A DNA stretch of 64,000 bases from DASVVT01 sp036386415 (GTDB taxonomy: Bacteria; Acidobacteriota; Blastocatellia; Pyrinomonadales; Pyrinomonadaceae), in the NCBI GenBank assembly GCA_036386415.1, contig DASVVT010000027.1:62001-126000 (forward strand). The letters are read 5' to 3'. Positions 1-10,326 of this stretch are shown one piece after another; within the stretch, counting starts at the first letter, position 1, and every line of letters begins with the position of its first letter. A program made the translations under genes and the position numbers. The notes under the pieces were generated by a model, which saw nothing but the letters and a program-made list of their open reading frames with translations, did no database searches and had not been told where the DNA came from.

Positions 1-2664
<2,664 letters not shown>

Positions 2665-2700
2665 GCAGTATCTGTTAGAGCGTCTCTACAAAGGGAAGGT

Positions 2701-2797
2701 TTAAACGCAGGGGGCGCAAAGTGCATCGCAAAGGTCGCAGAGAGTGTTGAACCTCTTTGCGCCCTCTGCGAACGTACTTTGCGCTCTTTGCGTTTAA
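2701..2797. repeat. Nonamer-type intergenic inverted repeat
   Basis: Left arm 2701-2743 and right arm 2753-2797 are imperfect reverse complements. Both ends read TTAAACGC. The arms are iterations of a 9-nt word of the type GCAAAGGAC / CGCAAAGTG. It lies between the DnaC-like gene and carB, about 35 bp before the carB start. The remaining bases up to 2961 show no gene. Confidence 0.75.
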
Positions 2798-2961
2798 ATC
2801 GTCCCTCACCATTCTCTAATTGTTCGCTCTCTGGAATCAATTCATTATACATAACGATTCGACACATCACGAACGACCGTGCGATGGGCGAATTTGACCG
2901 CAAAAAAGCCGACCTTGATGCGACAGGTCGGCTCTCTCGTTCGGTTGAAGATAGACATCCT

Positions 2962-3768
2962 TTAAGGCTGTTGCGTATCGAATTTCTTCCTGTAATCTTC
3001 GCCCTCTATATGGACGGTCTTGCACATCTCATAGAGACGCGAGCGCAATCTCACGCCGATGCGCTCTTCCAAAGTCTCGTCGCGCTCGTTGCGCCGCCCG
3101 TCCAGGTAGTTCGTCGTAAAGATCGTCAGCCGTCGATCATTGTAGCGCGTGTTGATGATCTGCATCATCGTATCGCGGACCCAATCCGTAGGCTTCGACG
3201 CTCCCAACTCGTCAAGCACCAGCACCTCAGCGTCAAAGACCGGCGCGAGCACTTTCAGCTCAGACGTTTGCGAGATCGGGTTGTAGGAGTTCTGTATCTC
3301 TTTTAAGAGCGCGCCGAATTCATAAAACAGACACGGAATCCCTTTCTTCTCAATCAAGTCGCGTATGATTGCTACGGAGAGATGCGTCTTACCGACACCG
3401 ACCGGCCCCATGAAGATCAGGCCGCGATCCACTGCCGGATATGTGCGCGCCAGAGTGTAAGCATACCTGAAAGCGTTGCCTTGATTTGTATAGAACTTGC
3501 CTTTCGTAGGGAAGTAATTTTGCAGCGAGCACTGATCGTAGCGGCGCGGGATGCGCGCGGCTTCGAGTAGCTTCGCCTGGCTGCTCTGCGTGCGGCAACG
3601 GCAACGCCGCGCCCCGCGCCCTTCGACGACCTCCATCCCCGAGCCGAAGCAGAACTGACAGACGGCGGGCTGCTCCTTCGCAATAGGGCGCTCCAGCGCC
3701 GGAGCCTCTTCGGGCGCGTCATCCGGCACGGCGAAGAGCGGTTGAATTTTTGAGCTGTCAGATGACAT
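2962..3768 (-). CDS. DnaC/DnaI-type AAA+ ATPase with N-terminal zinc-binding motif
   Basis: A 268-residue ATPase of the DnaC/DnaI/IstB-like group. By family it may act as a helicase-loading protein in replication or primosome restart. The Walker A motif GPVGVGKT is at about 121-128 and Walker B (VLVLDELG) at about 182-189. A sensor-like TTNY follows, and a C-terminal RLRSRLYEM is typical of the group. Near the N-terminus a CxxC pair (37, 40) and a CxC pair (56, 58) form a probable zinc finger, as in DnaI-like proteins. No transposase is next to it, which argues against an IstB role. A TATAAT with an upstream TTGCAA at 3901-3928 could be its promoter. It is followed by carB on the same strand. 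The exact helicase partner cannot be told from sequence. Confidence 0.85.
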   Translation of the reverse strand: MSSDSSKIQPLFAVPDDAPEEAPALERPIAKEQPAVCQFCFGSGMEVVEGRGARRCRCRTQSSQAKLLEAARIPRRYDQCSLQNYFPTKGKFYTNQGNAFRYAYTLARTYPAVDRGLIFMGPVGVGKTHLSVAIIRDLIEKKGIPCLFYEFGALLKEIQNSYNPISQTSELKVLAPVFDAEVLVLDELGASKPTDWVRDTMMQIINTRYNDRRLTIFTTNYLDGRRNERDETLEERIGVRLRSRLYEMCKTVHIEGEDYRKKFDTQQP

Positions 3769-3900
3769 GCGGCGCGAGATGCTACAAGTTAAAGATTTCC
3801 ATTGATACTGCGGGCCGCGCGCCGGGGTGTGACTTATGTGGCGCGGCTCGACGACGCCCCTGGTTCTTCCTATGCCCGCTACTTAAGGGAGGCGCGCCGG

Positions 3901-3928
3901 ATTATAGCACTCCATGCGAAGATTGCAA
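3901..3928 (-). promoter_or_regulatory. Candidate sigma70 promoter of the DnaC-like gene
   Basis: On the minus strand, TTGCAA (3923-3928), a 16-bp spacer and a perfect TATAAT (3901-3906) lie about 130 bp before the start codon. The -10 is consensus; the -35 matches at four of six positions. Confidence 0.5.
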
Positions 3929-3971
3929 GAGTGTTAAATCATCGCCGTAGATGAAGCCGGGCTTGAGGGTC

Positions 3972-4901
3972 TTAGTAAACCTCTCCGCCTGATTCGCTCG
4001 CGCATTTTAGTCCGCCGCCGACATAGACGCTGCGCCATCGTCCGCCCTGCTTTTTGTAGACGATATAGGTGAAGTCGTTTGTGCTGCGCGGGTCGTTGCC
4101 CGAAGTTATAAGCTCGAAGAGGCCATCGCCGTCCAGGTCTACAGCGTCAACAAACTGCTGATGCTGCCCGTCGTCGCCCCATTTATCCCTGCTCGGATGA
4201 AATAGAACCAGCGCCGCCTTGAAACCCTTGCCTTGCGGCTCGGCGATGATGAAAAGCGTGTGCTGGGATTTAGCTCCCGTGGCGAAGAATCCCACCAGCT
4301 CTGCAAGGCCATCGCCGTCGAGGTCTGTGGCGCGCAGCCAACTGGCGACGCCTCCGATCTCCGGCGCGTCGAGCCCTCTGCGCCGGAAAAATGGCTGCAC
4401 AATTTTGAGCAGCGCCGCCCCTTCGGCGTCCGTCGGATCGCGCCGCTCGGCTGCTTTAAATACCGGCGCACCGGCGCTCATCGTCAGCACGCCCTCGTCG
4501 CTATTCCTTATTGTCTCAGGGGAGTTAACCTCAACCTCAGCCGCCATCGCATCACAGTCATTCAGTTTTTTGACGGTGGCCGTACCGACCTCATTGCCAC
4601 GGGAGAATAGGCGATATTTTTGGCCGGGGCGATAGTAGGTCTCTGCGAATCGACGCCGCGCGGCCTTCGAGTTGAAAGCCGGGGGAGCAACGTAGCGCCC
4701 CAAGCCCTGCATGAGTAGAACAGGCATGAGCGTCGGGATGCCGCCATATTCGACGTAATTGAAGATCGCCGTGCTCTTGCCTTGTGCAAGCGGCCTTCGG
4801 CGTCGCTGTGCGCCGGTTTGAGCCAGCGCTCCGGCAAATGAAGCGACGATGAGCAGCACTGAGAATGAAAGTGTAAATGGACGGAAGATGCGCGCTCTCA
4901 T
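3972..4901 (-). CDS. Secreted protein with two FG-GAP/VCBS-like DLDGDG motifs
   Basis: A 309-residue protein of unknown function. A cleavable signal peptide is clear: MRARIFRPF, a hydrophobic stretch, then ALAQ near residue 27. The second half contains two DLDGDGL motifs in a WLRATDLDGDG / VDAVDLDGDG setting, the calcium-binding loop seen in FG-GAP/VCBS repeats, so an extracytoplasmic calcium-stabilised fold is likely. The C-terminus holds a single cysteine (KCASES). It lies downstream of the two-domain oxidoreductase on the same strand, 62 bp away, and may be co-transcribed. No enzyme motif is recognised. Confidence 0.8.
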   Translation of the reverse strand: MRARIFRPFTLSFSVLLIVASFAGALAQTGAQRRRRPLAQGKSTAIFNYVEYGGIPTLMPVLLMQGLGRYVAPPAFNSKAARRRFAETYYRPGQKYRLFSRGNEVGTATVKKLNDCDAMAAEVEVNSPETIRNSDEGVLTMSAGAPVFKAAERRDPTDAEGAALLKIVQPFFRRRGLDAPEIGGVASWLRATDLDGDGLAELVGFFATGAKSQHTLFIIAEPQGKGFKAALVLFHPSRDKWGDDGQHQQFVDAVDLDGDGLFELITSGNDPRSTNDFTYIVYKKQGGRWRSVYVGGGLKCASESGGEVY

Positions 4902-4963
4902 TCATTCGATTCTCCGTTCGTCAAGAGGTGAACATAAAAAGCCCCCGTCACAATGTTCTTCAC

Positions 4964-7126
4964 TTAAACAACTTGAGGCTGTCCGGTGCGCAGCGATTCG
5001 CGTATGCGGAAGGTGGCGCGCGTGGTCGCCGCCAGGTCATCAAGGGCAATGGGCGCGGCCTTGCCTTCGAGCACGAGGGCGCAGACGGCGCGTATCTCAT
5101 CCGCCTGCCCCTTATCTTGATTGCGCAGCTTGATGCTCTCTTCGCGCCCTTCACGGAAGCTGGTCGCGCTGCGGAAATCGTCCAGCACGAAGCTCTTCCC
5201 TTCGCCGAAAATCTCCACGCGCTCCTTCGGCATCGCCTTATCGCCTTCCGCCAGATAAGCGATTGAGCCGTTCGAGCCGTCCGCAAAGCGCAGCGTGATG
5301 AAGACAGAATCCTCATCTACCTTTTCATAATTGCGGCTCGCAATCGACTCCGCGTAGACGCGCGTCGTCAAGGCTCCGGTCAAAAACTGCATGAGGTCTA
5401 TGAAGTGGCAGACCTCGCCGATGATGCGCCCGCCACCTTCGCGCGGGTCATGCACCCAGTGCTCGCGCGGGATGTGTCCGGCGTTGACGCGATAACTGAT
5501 GGAAAGAGGCGCGCTGCGCCCCTGGAAGAACTCACGCGCGGCGCGCGCCAGTGGCGAAAAACGACGATTGAAGCCGACCATCAACTGAGCGTCCCCTTCG
5601 GCGGCAGCGACGAGAACACTTTCCAGCTCTTCATCCGTGAGCGCGAGCGGCTTTTCCATGAAGACGTGACGCCCTTGCTCGAGCGCGCGTCGCGCTAATT
5701 CCGCGTGCATATCATGACGCGTGGCGATCACCACCAGATTCACTTCCGCATCACTGATTACTTCGTCCGCGTCCGCCGCGCAGTATTGAAAATTATATTT
5801 CTCGCCGATGTCGCGCGCCGACACGCCGGAGCGGGTCGCAATCGCGCGGAAATCCACGCCCGCTGCTTTGAAGTTTGGCAGCAGCATCGTCTTTGCGTAG
5901 TTGCCTGCGCCGATCAGTCCCAGACGCACGGCTGGCGCGAGAGATGTGGGGCGCTCATGCGCGGACGGCTTCCTGATCTTGATCCGGCGCGACAGTTCTC
6001 GCTCCGTGTCGTAGTGAAGCAGGATGCCCAGATACGGCTCCTTCACTTCGCCTGTGATCAACTGGTAGGCGCGCTCTCCTTCTTCGATGGTGAAGCGATG
6101 CGTGACGAGCGGCTCGACCTGGACGCGGCCTCCGGCGACGAGGTCTAGAAAGGCTTCGATGTTGCGTCCCTCTGTCCAGCGCACGTAGCTGAAGGGGTAA
6201 TCCTGGCCGCGCTCTTCATAGTCAGGGTCGTAGCGTCCAGGCCCGTATGACATGGAGATTTTCAAGGTCAGCTCGCGCTTGAAGTAGAGGTTGCGCGGGA
6301 CATCCAGGCCAATCATACCGACGGCGACGACCCGCCCTTTGAGTCGCGAAATCTCGCCCGCCAGCTCAATGGGCTGGTTAGACTGAGTCGCCGCCGTAAT
6401 CAACACCCCGTCCGCGCCGCGCCCGCGCGACCACTCGATGACAGACCTCTGGACATCCTCATTGTTAAGCGCGCAGGCGTCCGCTCCCAGCTCAAGCGCC
6501 AGATCGAGCTTCTTCTGATCCAGGTCGATGCCGAAGACGCGGCAGCCATTCGTTTTCAGAAGCTGGACGGTGATCTGTCCCAGAAGTCCAAGTCCGATGA
6601 CGACGAACGCTTCGCCGAGGGTCGGCTCTGCGAGGCGTACGCCCTGCAAAGCGATTGCGCCGAGCGTGCCGAACGCTCCGGCGTCAAAGCTCACCTCATC
6701 GGGCAAGCGCACGCAGAGGTTCTTCGGCACGGCCAGCATCTCCGCGTGCGAAGCGAAGCCCAGCCCGGCGCACGCCACCCTGTCACCTGCGCGAAACTCC
6801 GTCACATCTGCGCCTACGCCCGCAACTATCCCCGAAGCGCTGTAGCCGAGAGCGAGGGATGAGCCGAGCCGCGTGCGTACGGCGTTGAAGGTATTGACCA
6901 GACCTTCGTTCTTCGCCTTCTGAAGCACCTGCCTGACCAGGTCAGGGCGCTCCCTGGCCTTACCGAGCAGGCTCTTCTTGCCCATCTCAACGGCTGCGCG
7001 CTCCGTGCCCGCGCTAATCAAAGAGGCTGCGGTGCGCACCAGCACGCGCCCCCTTTGAGCTGCTGGCGGCGGCACGTCCGTCACGGCTAGCTGGCCGGTC
7101 TTAAGATTTTGCAGAACCTGTTTCAT
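4964..7126 (-). CDS. Two-domain oxidoreductase: zinc-type alcohol dehydrogenase fused to Gfo/Idh/MocA
   Basis: A 720-residue fusion. Residues about 1-380 form a medium-chain dehydrogenase: a GroES-like part with AGDRVACAGLG and a Rossmann loop VIGLGLLGQ. Residues about 400-720 form a Gfo/Idh/MocA oxidoreductase: LGLIGAGNYAK at its start, then FMEKPLALT and GEVCHFIDL, matching the family's EKP and catalytic His regions. Such bi-domain oxidoreductases are known in bacterial polysaccharide and sugar-modification loci, often beside heparinase-like or glycosyltransferase genes. None of these is adjacent here, so the substrate (probably a nucleotide-linked or free sugar) is inferred only. The classic catalytic zinc ligands are not obvious in the first half. 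The ATG at 7126 lacks a strong ribosome binding site but fits the family start. Confidence 0.88.
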   Translation of the reverse strand: MKQVLQNLKTGQLAVTDVPPPAAQRGRVLVRTAASLISAGTERAAVEMGKKSLLGKARERPDLVRQVLQKAKNEGLVNTFNAVRTRLGSSLALGYSASGIVAGVGADVTEFRAGDRVACAGLGFASHAEMLAVPKNLCVRLPDEVSFDAGAFGTLGAIALQGVRLAEPTLGEAFVVIGLGLLGQITVQLLKTNGCRVFGIDLDQKKLDLALELGADACALNNEDVQRSVIEWSRGRGADGVLITAATQSNQPIELAGEISRLKGRVVAVGMIGLDVPRNLYFKRELTLKISMSYGPGRYDPDYEERGQDYPFSYVRWTEGRNIEAFLDLVAGGRVQVEPLVTHRFTIEEGERAYQLITGEVKEPYLGILLHYDTERELSRRIKIRKPSAHERPTSLAPAVRLGLIGAGNYAKTMLLPNFKAAGVDFRAIATRSGVSARDIGEKYNFQYCAADADEVISDAEVNLVVIATRHDMHAELARRALEQGRHVFMEKPLALTDEELESVLVAAAEGDAQLMVGFNRRFSPLARAAREFFQGRSAPLSISYRVNAGHIPREHWVHDPREGGGRIIGEVCHFIDLMQFLTGALTTRVYAESIASRNYEKVDEDSVFITLRFADGSNGSIAYLAEGDKAMPKERVEIFGEGKSFVLDDFRSATSFREGREESIKLRNQDKGQADEIRAVCALVLEGKAAPIALDDLAATTRATFRIRESLRTGQPQVV

Positions 7127-7468
7127 ATGGAGGCGCGATATTTTGAAGAGGTCATCAGGTCAAACTCTGTCGAGCACAGGTGAATCCGAAAGCAGATGCC
7201 ACGAGGCGAGATCAAGCGCATGTCCACGGGTCGCTTCCGCTTTGTAGCACACTCTCCGCGAATCTACCAGAGAGGTCAAGCAAAAGGTGTCAGGCAAAAG
7301 AGCGCGCCCGGAGGGGTCTTTTCCTTGCTCCTTTTAGGCAAGCTCGCGTGGGCCGAAGCGGCCCCGCGCGGAGTGTGTGGTATAGTTATTGGCTCTATGC
7401 GGCGGCGGTTCAAAATCTTATCAGGGCGAAAGTCGGTCATTATATCCGGGGGTTCTAATACATAGACA
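7127..7468. other. Intergenic region between divergent genes
   Basis: No convincing gene. A strong GC hairpin lies at 7345-7370 (stem GGGCCG/CGGCCC, loop AAG) without a T-run. Just after it a TATAGT (7381-7386) could be the -10 element of the receiver gene at 7469, but no good -35 is visible. Confidence 0.4.
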
Positions 7469-7924
7469 ATGAGTATTTTACGTGGAGTGCTGAGCAAGCT
7501 AGGCCTCAGCGCTGTCTCTGCGGAGCGCAATCCGATTCGCGTTTTTCTGCTCGACGATGATACACGAAGACACGACTGGTTCGCCAAACGTTTTGATGGG
7601 GACTATCTGGACGTGGCAGAGGATGTGACGAGCGCACGGGAGCTTTTGAGGAATAATATCTACGACGCCATCTTTCTAGACCACGATCTTCTGCCCGAGC
7701 ACTACGGCTCTGAAACCCTGGACGATGAACGAACGGGCTACGCCGTCGCTCTCTGGCTCGCCTCCCAGCCCGCTTTGCAGCGCGCCTCGACCATCCTCGT
7801 CCACACGCGCAACGCCGACGGAGCTATCAGAATGGTCGAAGAGCTGCGCCGCGCCGGACGCCAGGCCGAGTACGTCCCCTTCCCTCTGCTTGCACAGAAG
7901 ATCAAGAACTACTGGCAACGCTAA
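7469..7924 (+). CDS. Stand-alone receiver-like protein of the cyclic-phosphate processing (cREC) type
   Basis: A 151-residue single-domain protein. After a short leader the fold starts IRVFLLDDDTRRHDWF. It then shows the IFLDHDLLPEHYG block, TGYAVALWLA, ILVHTRNADGA and a final YVPFPLL. This LDHDL...H(S/T)xN signature is that of the family annotated as cyclic-phosphate processing receiver domain. Comparative work has linked that family to RNA-end repair systems, though activity is not generally proven. It has no output domain and no adjacent kinase. Its stop codon lies one base before a heptamer inverted repeat that fills the space to the convergent tRNA-Phe gene. Other RNA-repair genes (RtcB, RtcA, ligases) are not in the window. 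Confidence 0.82.
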   Translation: MSILRGVLSKLGLSAVSAERNPIRVFLLDDDTRRHDWFAKRFDGDYLDVAEDVTSARELLRNNIYDAIFLDHDLLPEHYGSETLDDERTGYAVALWLASQPALQRASTILVHTRNADGAIRMVEELRRAGRQAEYVPFPLLAQKIKNYWQR

Positions 7925-8009
7925 AGAAGTAAAAAGGCAAAAGGGAAAAGGCAAAAGTAAGGCGGTAGCCGTTTCTTACTTTTGCCTTTTACCTTTTTAC
8001 TGTTGCCTT
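7925..8009. repeat. Heptamer inverted repeat, word AAAAGGC
   Basis: The left arm (from 7928) is AAAAGGC-AAAAGGG-AAAAGGC-AAAAGTA. The right arm (7977-8009) is its reverse complement (ACTTTTGCCTTTTACC...). It fills the gap between the stop of the receiver gene (7924) and the 3' end of tRNA-Phe (8013). Its T-rich arms could act as a bidirectional terminator. Confidence 0.85.
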
Positions 8010-8012
8010 AAA

Positions 8013-8088
8013 TGGTGGCCAGGGACGGAATCGAACCGCCGACGCCGGCCTTTTCAGGGCCGCGCTCTACCAACTGAGCTACCTGGCC
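8013..8088 (-). tRNA. tRNA-Phe (GAA)
   Basis: The minus strand folds as a full 76-nt cloverleaf. The acceptor GGCCAGG pairs with CCTGGCC, the D-arm is AGCTCAGTTGGTAGAGC, and the anticodon stem CGGCC/GGCCG closes the loop CTGAAAA (anticodon GAA, Phe). The T-arm contains GGTTCGATTCC. CCA is encoded. Confidence 0.97.
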
Positions 8089-8117
8089 GAATGCGTGTGT
8101 TGCCGCGAAGAAAAGGC

Positions 8118-8147
8118 AGTATAGGAAGACTTGGGCGACGGTGTCAA
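8118..8147 (-). promoter_or_regulatory. Promoter of tRNA-Phe
   Basis: Minus strand: a perfect TTGACA (8142-8147), an 18-bp spacer and TATACT (8118-8123), ending about 30 bp upstream of the mature tRNA 5' end. Confidence 0.7.
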
Positions 8148-8196
8148 CTTGGTGTTGGAGCGGCTGAATTTTTGTCGAATTAGTCACAAAAAAGCG

Positions 8197-8224
8197 TTGA
8201 CAGTTTTGACAACTGGTGTATAAT
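8197..8224 (+). promoter_or_regulatory. Consensus sigma70 promoter of a candidate small RNA
   Basis: TTGACA (8197-8202), a 16-bp spacer and TATAAT (8219-8224) on the plus strand, both hexamers perfect. It diverges from the tRNA-Phe promoter. The predicted start is near 8231, and no good ORF starts close by. Confidence 0.75.
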
Positions 8225-8230
8225 GGCGCG

Positions 8231-8380
8231 CGTTGAGGATGGGGCTGATAGCCCAAACGTCAGCCGGGTCGTAAGACAAGCCATCTGAAGCCCGATGCTT
8301 CGATAGTGCCCGCCCGTGCCAGCTCGGAAGCCGACCACGCCCCCCGTGATCGCTCCCTCTGAGCTGGCACAGCCATTTTT
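8231..8380 (+). ncRNA. Candidate structured small RNA or long leader
   Basis: About 150 nt from the predicted start of a perfect promoter to a T-run. Helices visible: GGGC/GCCC around TGATA (8242-8254), an alternative GGCTGA/TCAGCC pairing, GAAGC/GCTTC (8287-8301), and a 10-bp stem GTGCCAGCTC (8316-8325) with GAGCTGGCAC (8361-8370). TTTTT follows at 8376-8380. I do not recognise it as 6S, tmRNA, SRP, RNase P or a known riboswitch. It could be a free RNA or the leader of the short ORF at 8454. Confidence 0.4.
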
Positions 8381-8453
8381 ACCGCCTCGTTTAACTACCC
8401 GATCAGTGCGCTGCGCCAGGAAATTTGCCGCACGCGCCATAGCCCGCTACTCA

Positions 8454-8606
8454 ATGTTGAAAGGCAGCTCAATTAAAACGCTGGCTCGCACTCTGGCTAT
8501 AACTGCAATGGTGCTCGCGTGTCTGGGGGGTAAGCTTTGCGCAGAGGGAGAGGGCTCCGAAGCGGAGATTTACAAGATTGACGAACGCGTTTTCAAAGAA
8601 ATTTGA
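8454..8606 (+). CDS. Possible 50-residue secreted peptide
   Basis: A short ORF starting MLKGSSIKTLARTLAITAM. A basic N-terminus, a hydrophobic stretch and a small-residue/Cys region (LACLGGKLCAEG) look like a signal peptide or lipoprotein leader, leaving a short acidic mature part. It follows the candidate RNA and its promoter. No ribosome binding site is evident and I recognise no homologue, so it may be chance. Confidence 0.25.
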   Translation: MLKGSSIKTLARTLAITAMVLACLGGKLCAEGEGSEAEIYKIDERVFKEI

Positions 8607-8875
8607 GAACTTAAATTATATGCTCGCGATTTTCTTTGTGTATTACAATTTCTGTCGCGGCCACAAATCACTGAACGGGGCGACCCCAGCGATGGCAGCT
8701 AATATCTCCAAGTCATTCTGGACGCTTAAAGACGTTTTGAGCGTAACACCGTAACACCACAGGATTAGGACACTACCGAATTCTAAAATACATTGTAATT
8801 CTGCGGTTCTAGATGTATGTTGCTGGCTTGTAATTCGAAGCTCTTCAACCTTCTCATATTCACAGGAGACTAGGC
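8607..8875. other. AT-rich intergenic region before the GH19 gene
   Basis: Visibly richer in A/T than the surroundings. It contains an imperfect GAATT...AATTC hairpin near 8780-8803 and repeated GTAACACC near 8742-8757. No gene or known riboswitch is recognised. A ribosome binding site AGGAGA stands just before the ATG at 8876. Confidence 0.4.
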
Positions 8876-9481
8876 ATGAAATTCAATCACACCACATTCT
8901 TCAATGGTTATCGAGAGATTTACGGCAAGCTTAATCAAACTCAGGTCTCCGGCCTGGACAACTTGCTCGGCTACATAGAACTGGATAGTGACGTGAACGA
9001 CATACGCTGGGCCGCCTACATGCTCGCCACCATCAAGCATGAATGCGCCGACACCTACCAGCCGATCACGGAGCGCGGCCCGAAATCCTACTTCAACAAG
9101 TATGAGCCCGGTACATCAATCGGTAGAGATCTCGGTAACCGTATCAAAGGTGACGGGTATCTCTATCGCGGTCGGGGTTATGTCCAGATCACAGGGAGGG
9201 CTAATTACCAGAGGATGAGCGGTGTTCTGGGACTGACCGGCGAAGATGATTTGATCGTGCATCCGGATCACGCACTGAATCCGGACATTGCTTACCGTAT
9301 CATGTCATACGGCATGCGCAACGGATCATTCACAAGTAAAAAGCTGGGCGACTATATCAACGGCACAAAATGCGATTACACGAATGCTCGCCGCATCATC
9401 AACCGACTTGATCAAGCAGCAAAGATCAAGGGGTACGCAGTGAATTTCGAGTCCATTTTGAAGAATAGCACGATCTCCTGA
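8876..9481 (+). CDS. GH19-type chitinase/endolysin-like lysozyme
   Basis: A 201-residue protein resembling glycoside hydrolase family 19 catalytic domains of phage endolysins and bacterial putative chitinases, which cut beta-1,4 links in chitin or peptidoglycan. The block ATIKHECADTYQPITERG carries the likely catalytic glutamates. YRGRGYVQITGRANYQ is the family's conserved RGxxQxTGxxNY segment, and HPDHALNPDIAY follows. There is no signal peptide, which fits a holin-released endolysin or cytoplasmic storage. A good ribosome binding site (AGGAGA) fixes the start. Base composition is lower in GC than the neighbours, suggesting recent acquisition. No other phage gene is adjacent. Confidence 0.88.
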   Translation: MKFNHTTFFNGYREIYGKLNQTQVSGLDNLLGYIELDSDVNDIRWAAYMLATIKHECADTYQPITERGPKSYFNKYEPGTSIGRDLGNRIKGDGYLYRGRGYVQITGRANYQRMSGVLGLTGEDDLIVHPDHALNPDIAYRIMSYGMRNGSFTSKKLGDYINGTKCDYTNARRIINRLDQAAKIKGYAVNFESILKNSTIS

Positions 9482-9557
9482 GAGTTTTAAGCGAACCATT
9501 TTACGCTCGCCCTCAAGAGTTGAGCGTCCAATACACTCACCGTTGCAGGAGGCTGAC

Positions 9558-10298
9558 ATGCGCAGGATTTTCATTTCACGTAGTCGGCGGGCAGCCTTCC
9601 TCTGTCTCGCCCTGTCGTTACTCAATCTTCATTCGTCAAGTGTGCTCGCCGCAGACGCCAAGACCTCTGTGCCGCACGCAGGCGACCTTACCATGGCCGG
9701 GGCTGTCCATGTGGATGATGCCCCGGCCATTCCCGGACAGACCATCTTCACCGGCAGCATCTTCCGTGTGGCCGCTGCTTCCCGCGCCACTCTCACGCTC
9801 GGCAATCACACGCGCCTTGAGCTATCGGCAGAAACAGTCCTGAAGCTCGATTTCACGGAAAGTGAGGCCGCGTGCGCGCTCAGAGCCGGTCGGGTACGCA
9901 TCATGGCACCTGCGGGTATCACCGCCCGTTTGATGACTAAAGACGCTGCCCTGCGATCAGACTCCGGGCAGCCAGCCATCTTCAGTGTCGAGAGCGGAAG
10001 CGATGGCCGGACAATCATCTTCGTTGAAACAGGAGAGGTGGAGATGAGTGTCGGCGACCGGGCGCAGTCGGTGAGCGCGGGTCAGACGCTTTCGATTCTC
10101 GGAGCGTCAGCGACGCTCACGAACGGGCGACAGCATCTAGGCGCGGTGAAGCGAAACGTGCTGGAATTTGGCCTTGTCGGCGTGCTCTCCGTCGTCACCC
10201 TACTTCTCGCAGGAAACGGCGGTGGAGAGCCGGACGAACTTACTTTTGGTGGCACCGTCTGCGTTCTTTCTCCTGGCGCTCCTTGCGGGCTTAGATAG
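9558..10298 (+). CDS. FecR-like secreted/membrane-anchored protein
   Basis: A 246-residue protein with an N-terminal signal peptide (basic MRRIFISRSRR, hydrophobic core, cleavage near VLAADA). The FecR-like beta-rich domain at about 45-190 contains PGQTIFTGSIFRVAAASRA, TLTLGNHTRLEL, LRAGRVRIMAP and FVETGEVEMSVG. A hydrophobic segment near the C-terminus (VLSVVTLLLAG) is probably a membrane anchor, followed by a short Cys-containing tail. The ATG at 9558 is preferred over an upstream TTG because GCAGGAGG sits 5 bp before it. In Acidobacteria such stand-alone FecR proteins are common and no sigma factor is next door, so a classic iron-siderophore role is not supported. Confidence 0.8.
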   Translation: MRRIFISRSRRAAFLCLALSLLNLHSSSVLAADAKTSVPHAGDLTMAGAVHVDDAPAIPGQTIFTGSIFRVAAASRATLTLGNHTRLELSAETVLKLDFTESEAACALRAGRVRIMAPAGITARLMTKDAALRSDSGQPAIFSVESGSDGRTIIFVETGEVEMSVGDRAQSVSAGQTLSILGASATLTNGRQHLGAVKRNVLEFGLVGVLSVVTLLLAGNGGGEPDELTFGGTVCVLSPGAPCGLR

Positions 10299-10326
10299 AC
10301 CATAGAGCGTTTCTCGTTACTCACTT

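Noticed and set aside
7180..7465. Overlapping plus-strand frames of about 90 codons before the receiver gene
   Set aside because: Arg/Ser-rich, no ribosome binding site and no recognisable protein; treated as intergenic.
8241..8260. Resemblance to a tmRNA 5' end (GGGGCTGAT)
   Set aside because: The following bases do not match the tmRNA acceptor/D region, and no tag-reading frame or tRNA-like 3' end follows within the expected distance.
8013..9500. Integrated prophage or island at tRNA-Phe
   Set aside because: No integrase, no phage structural gene and no duplicated tRNA end; the AT-rich islet lies on the wrong side for a typical 3'-end integration.
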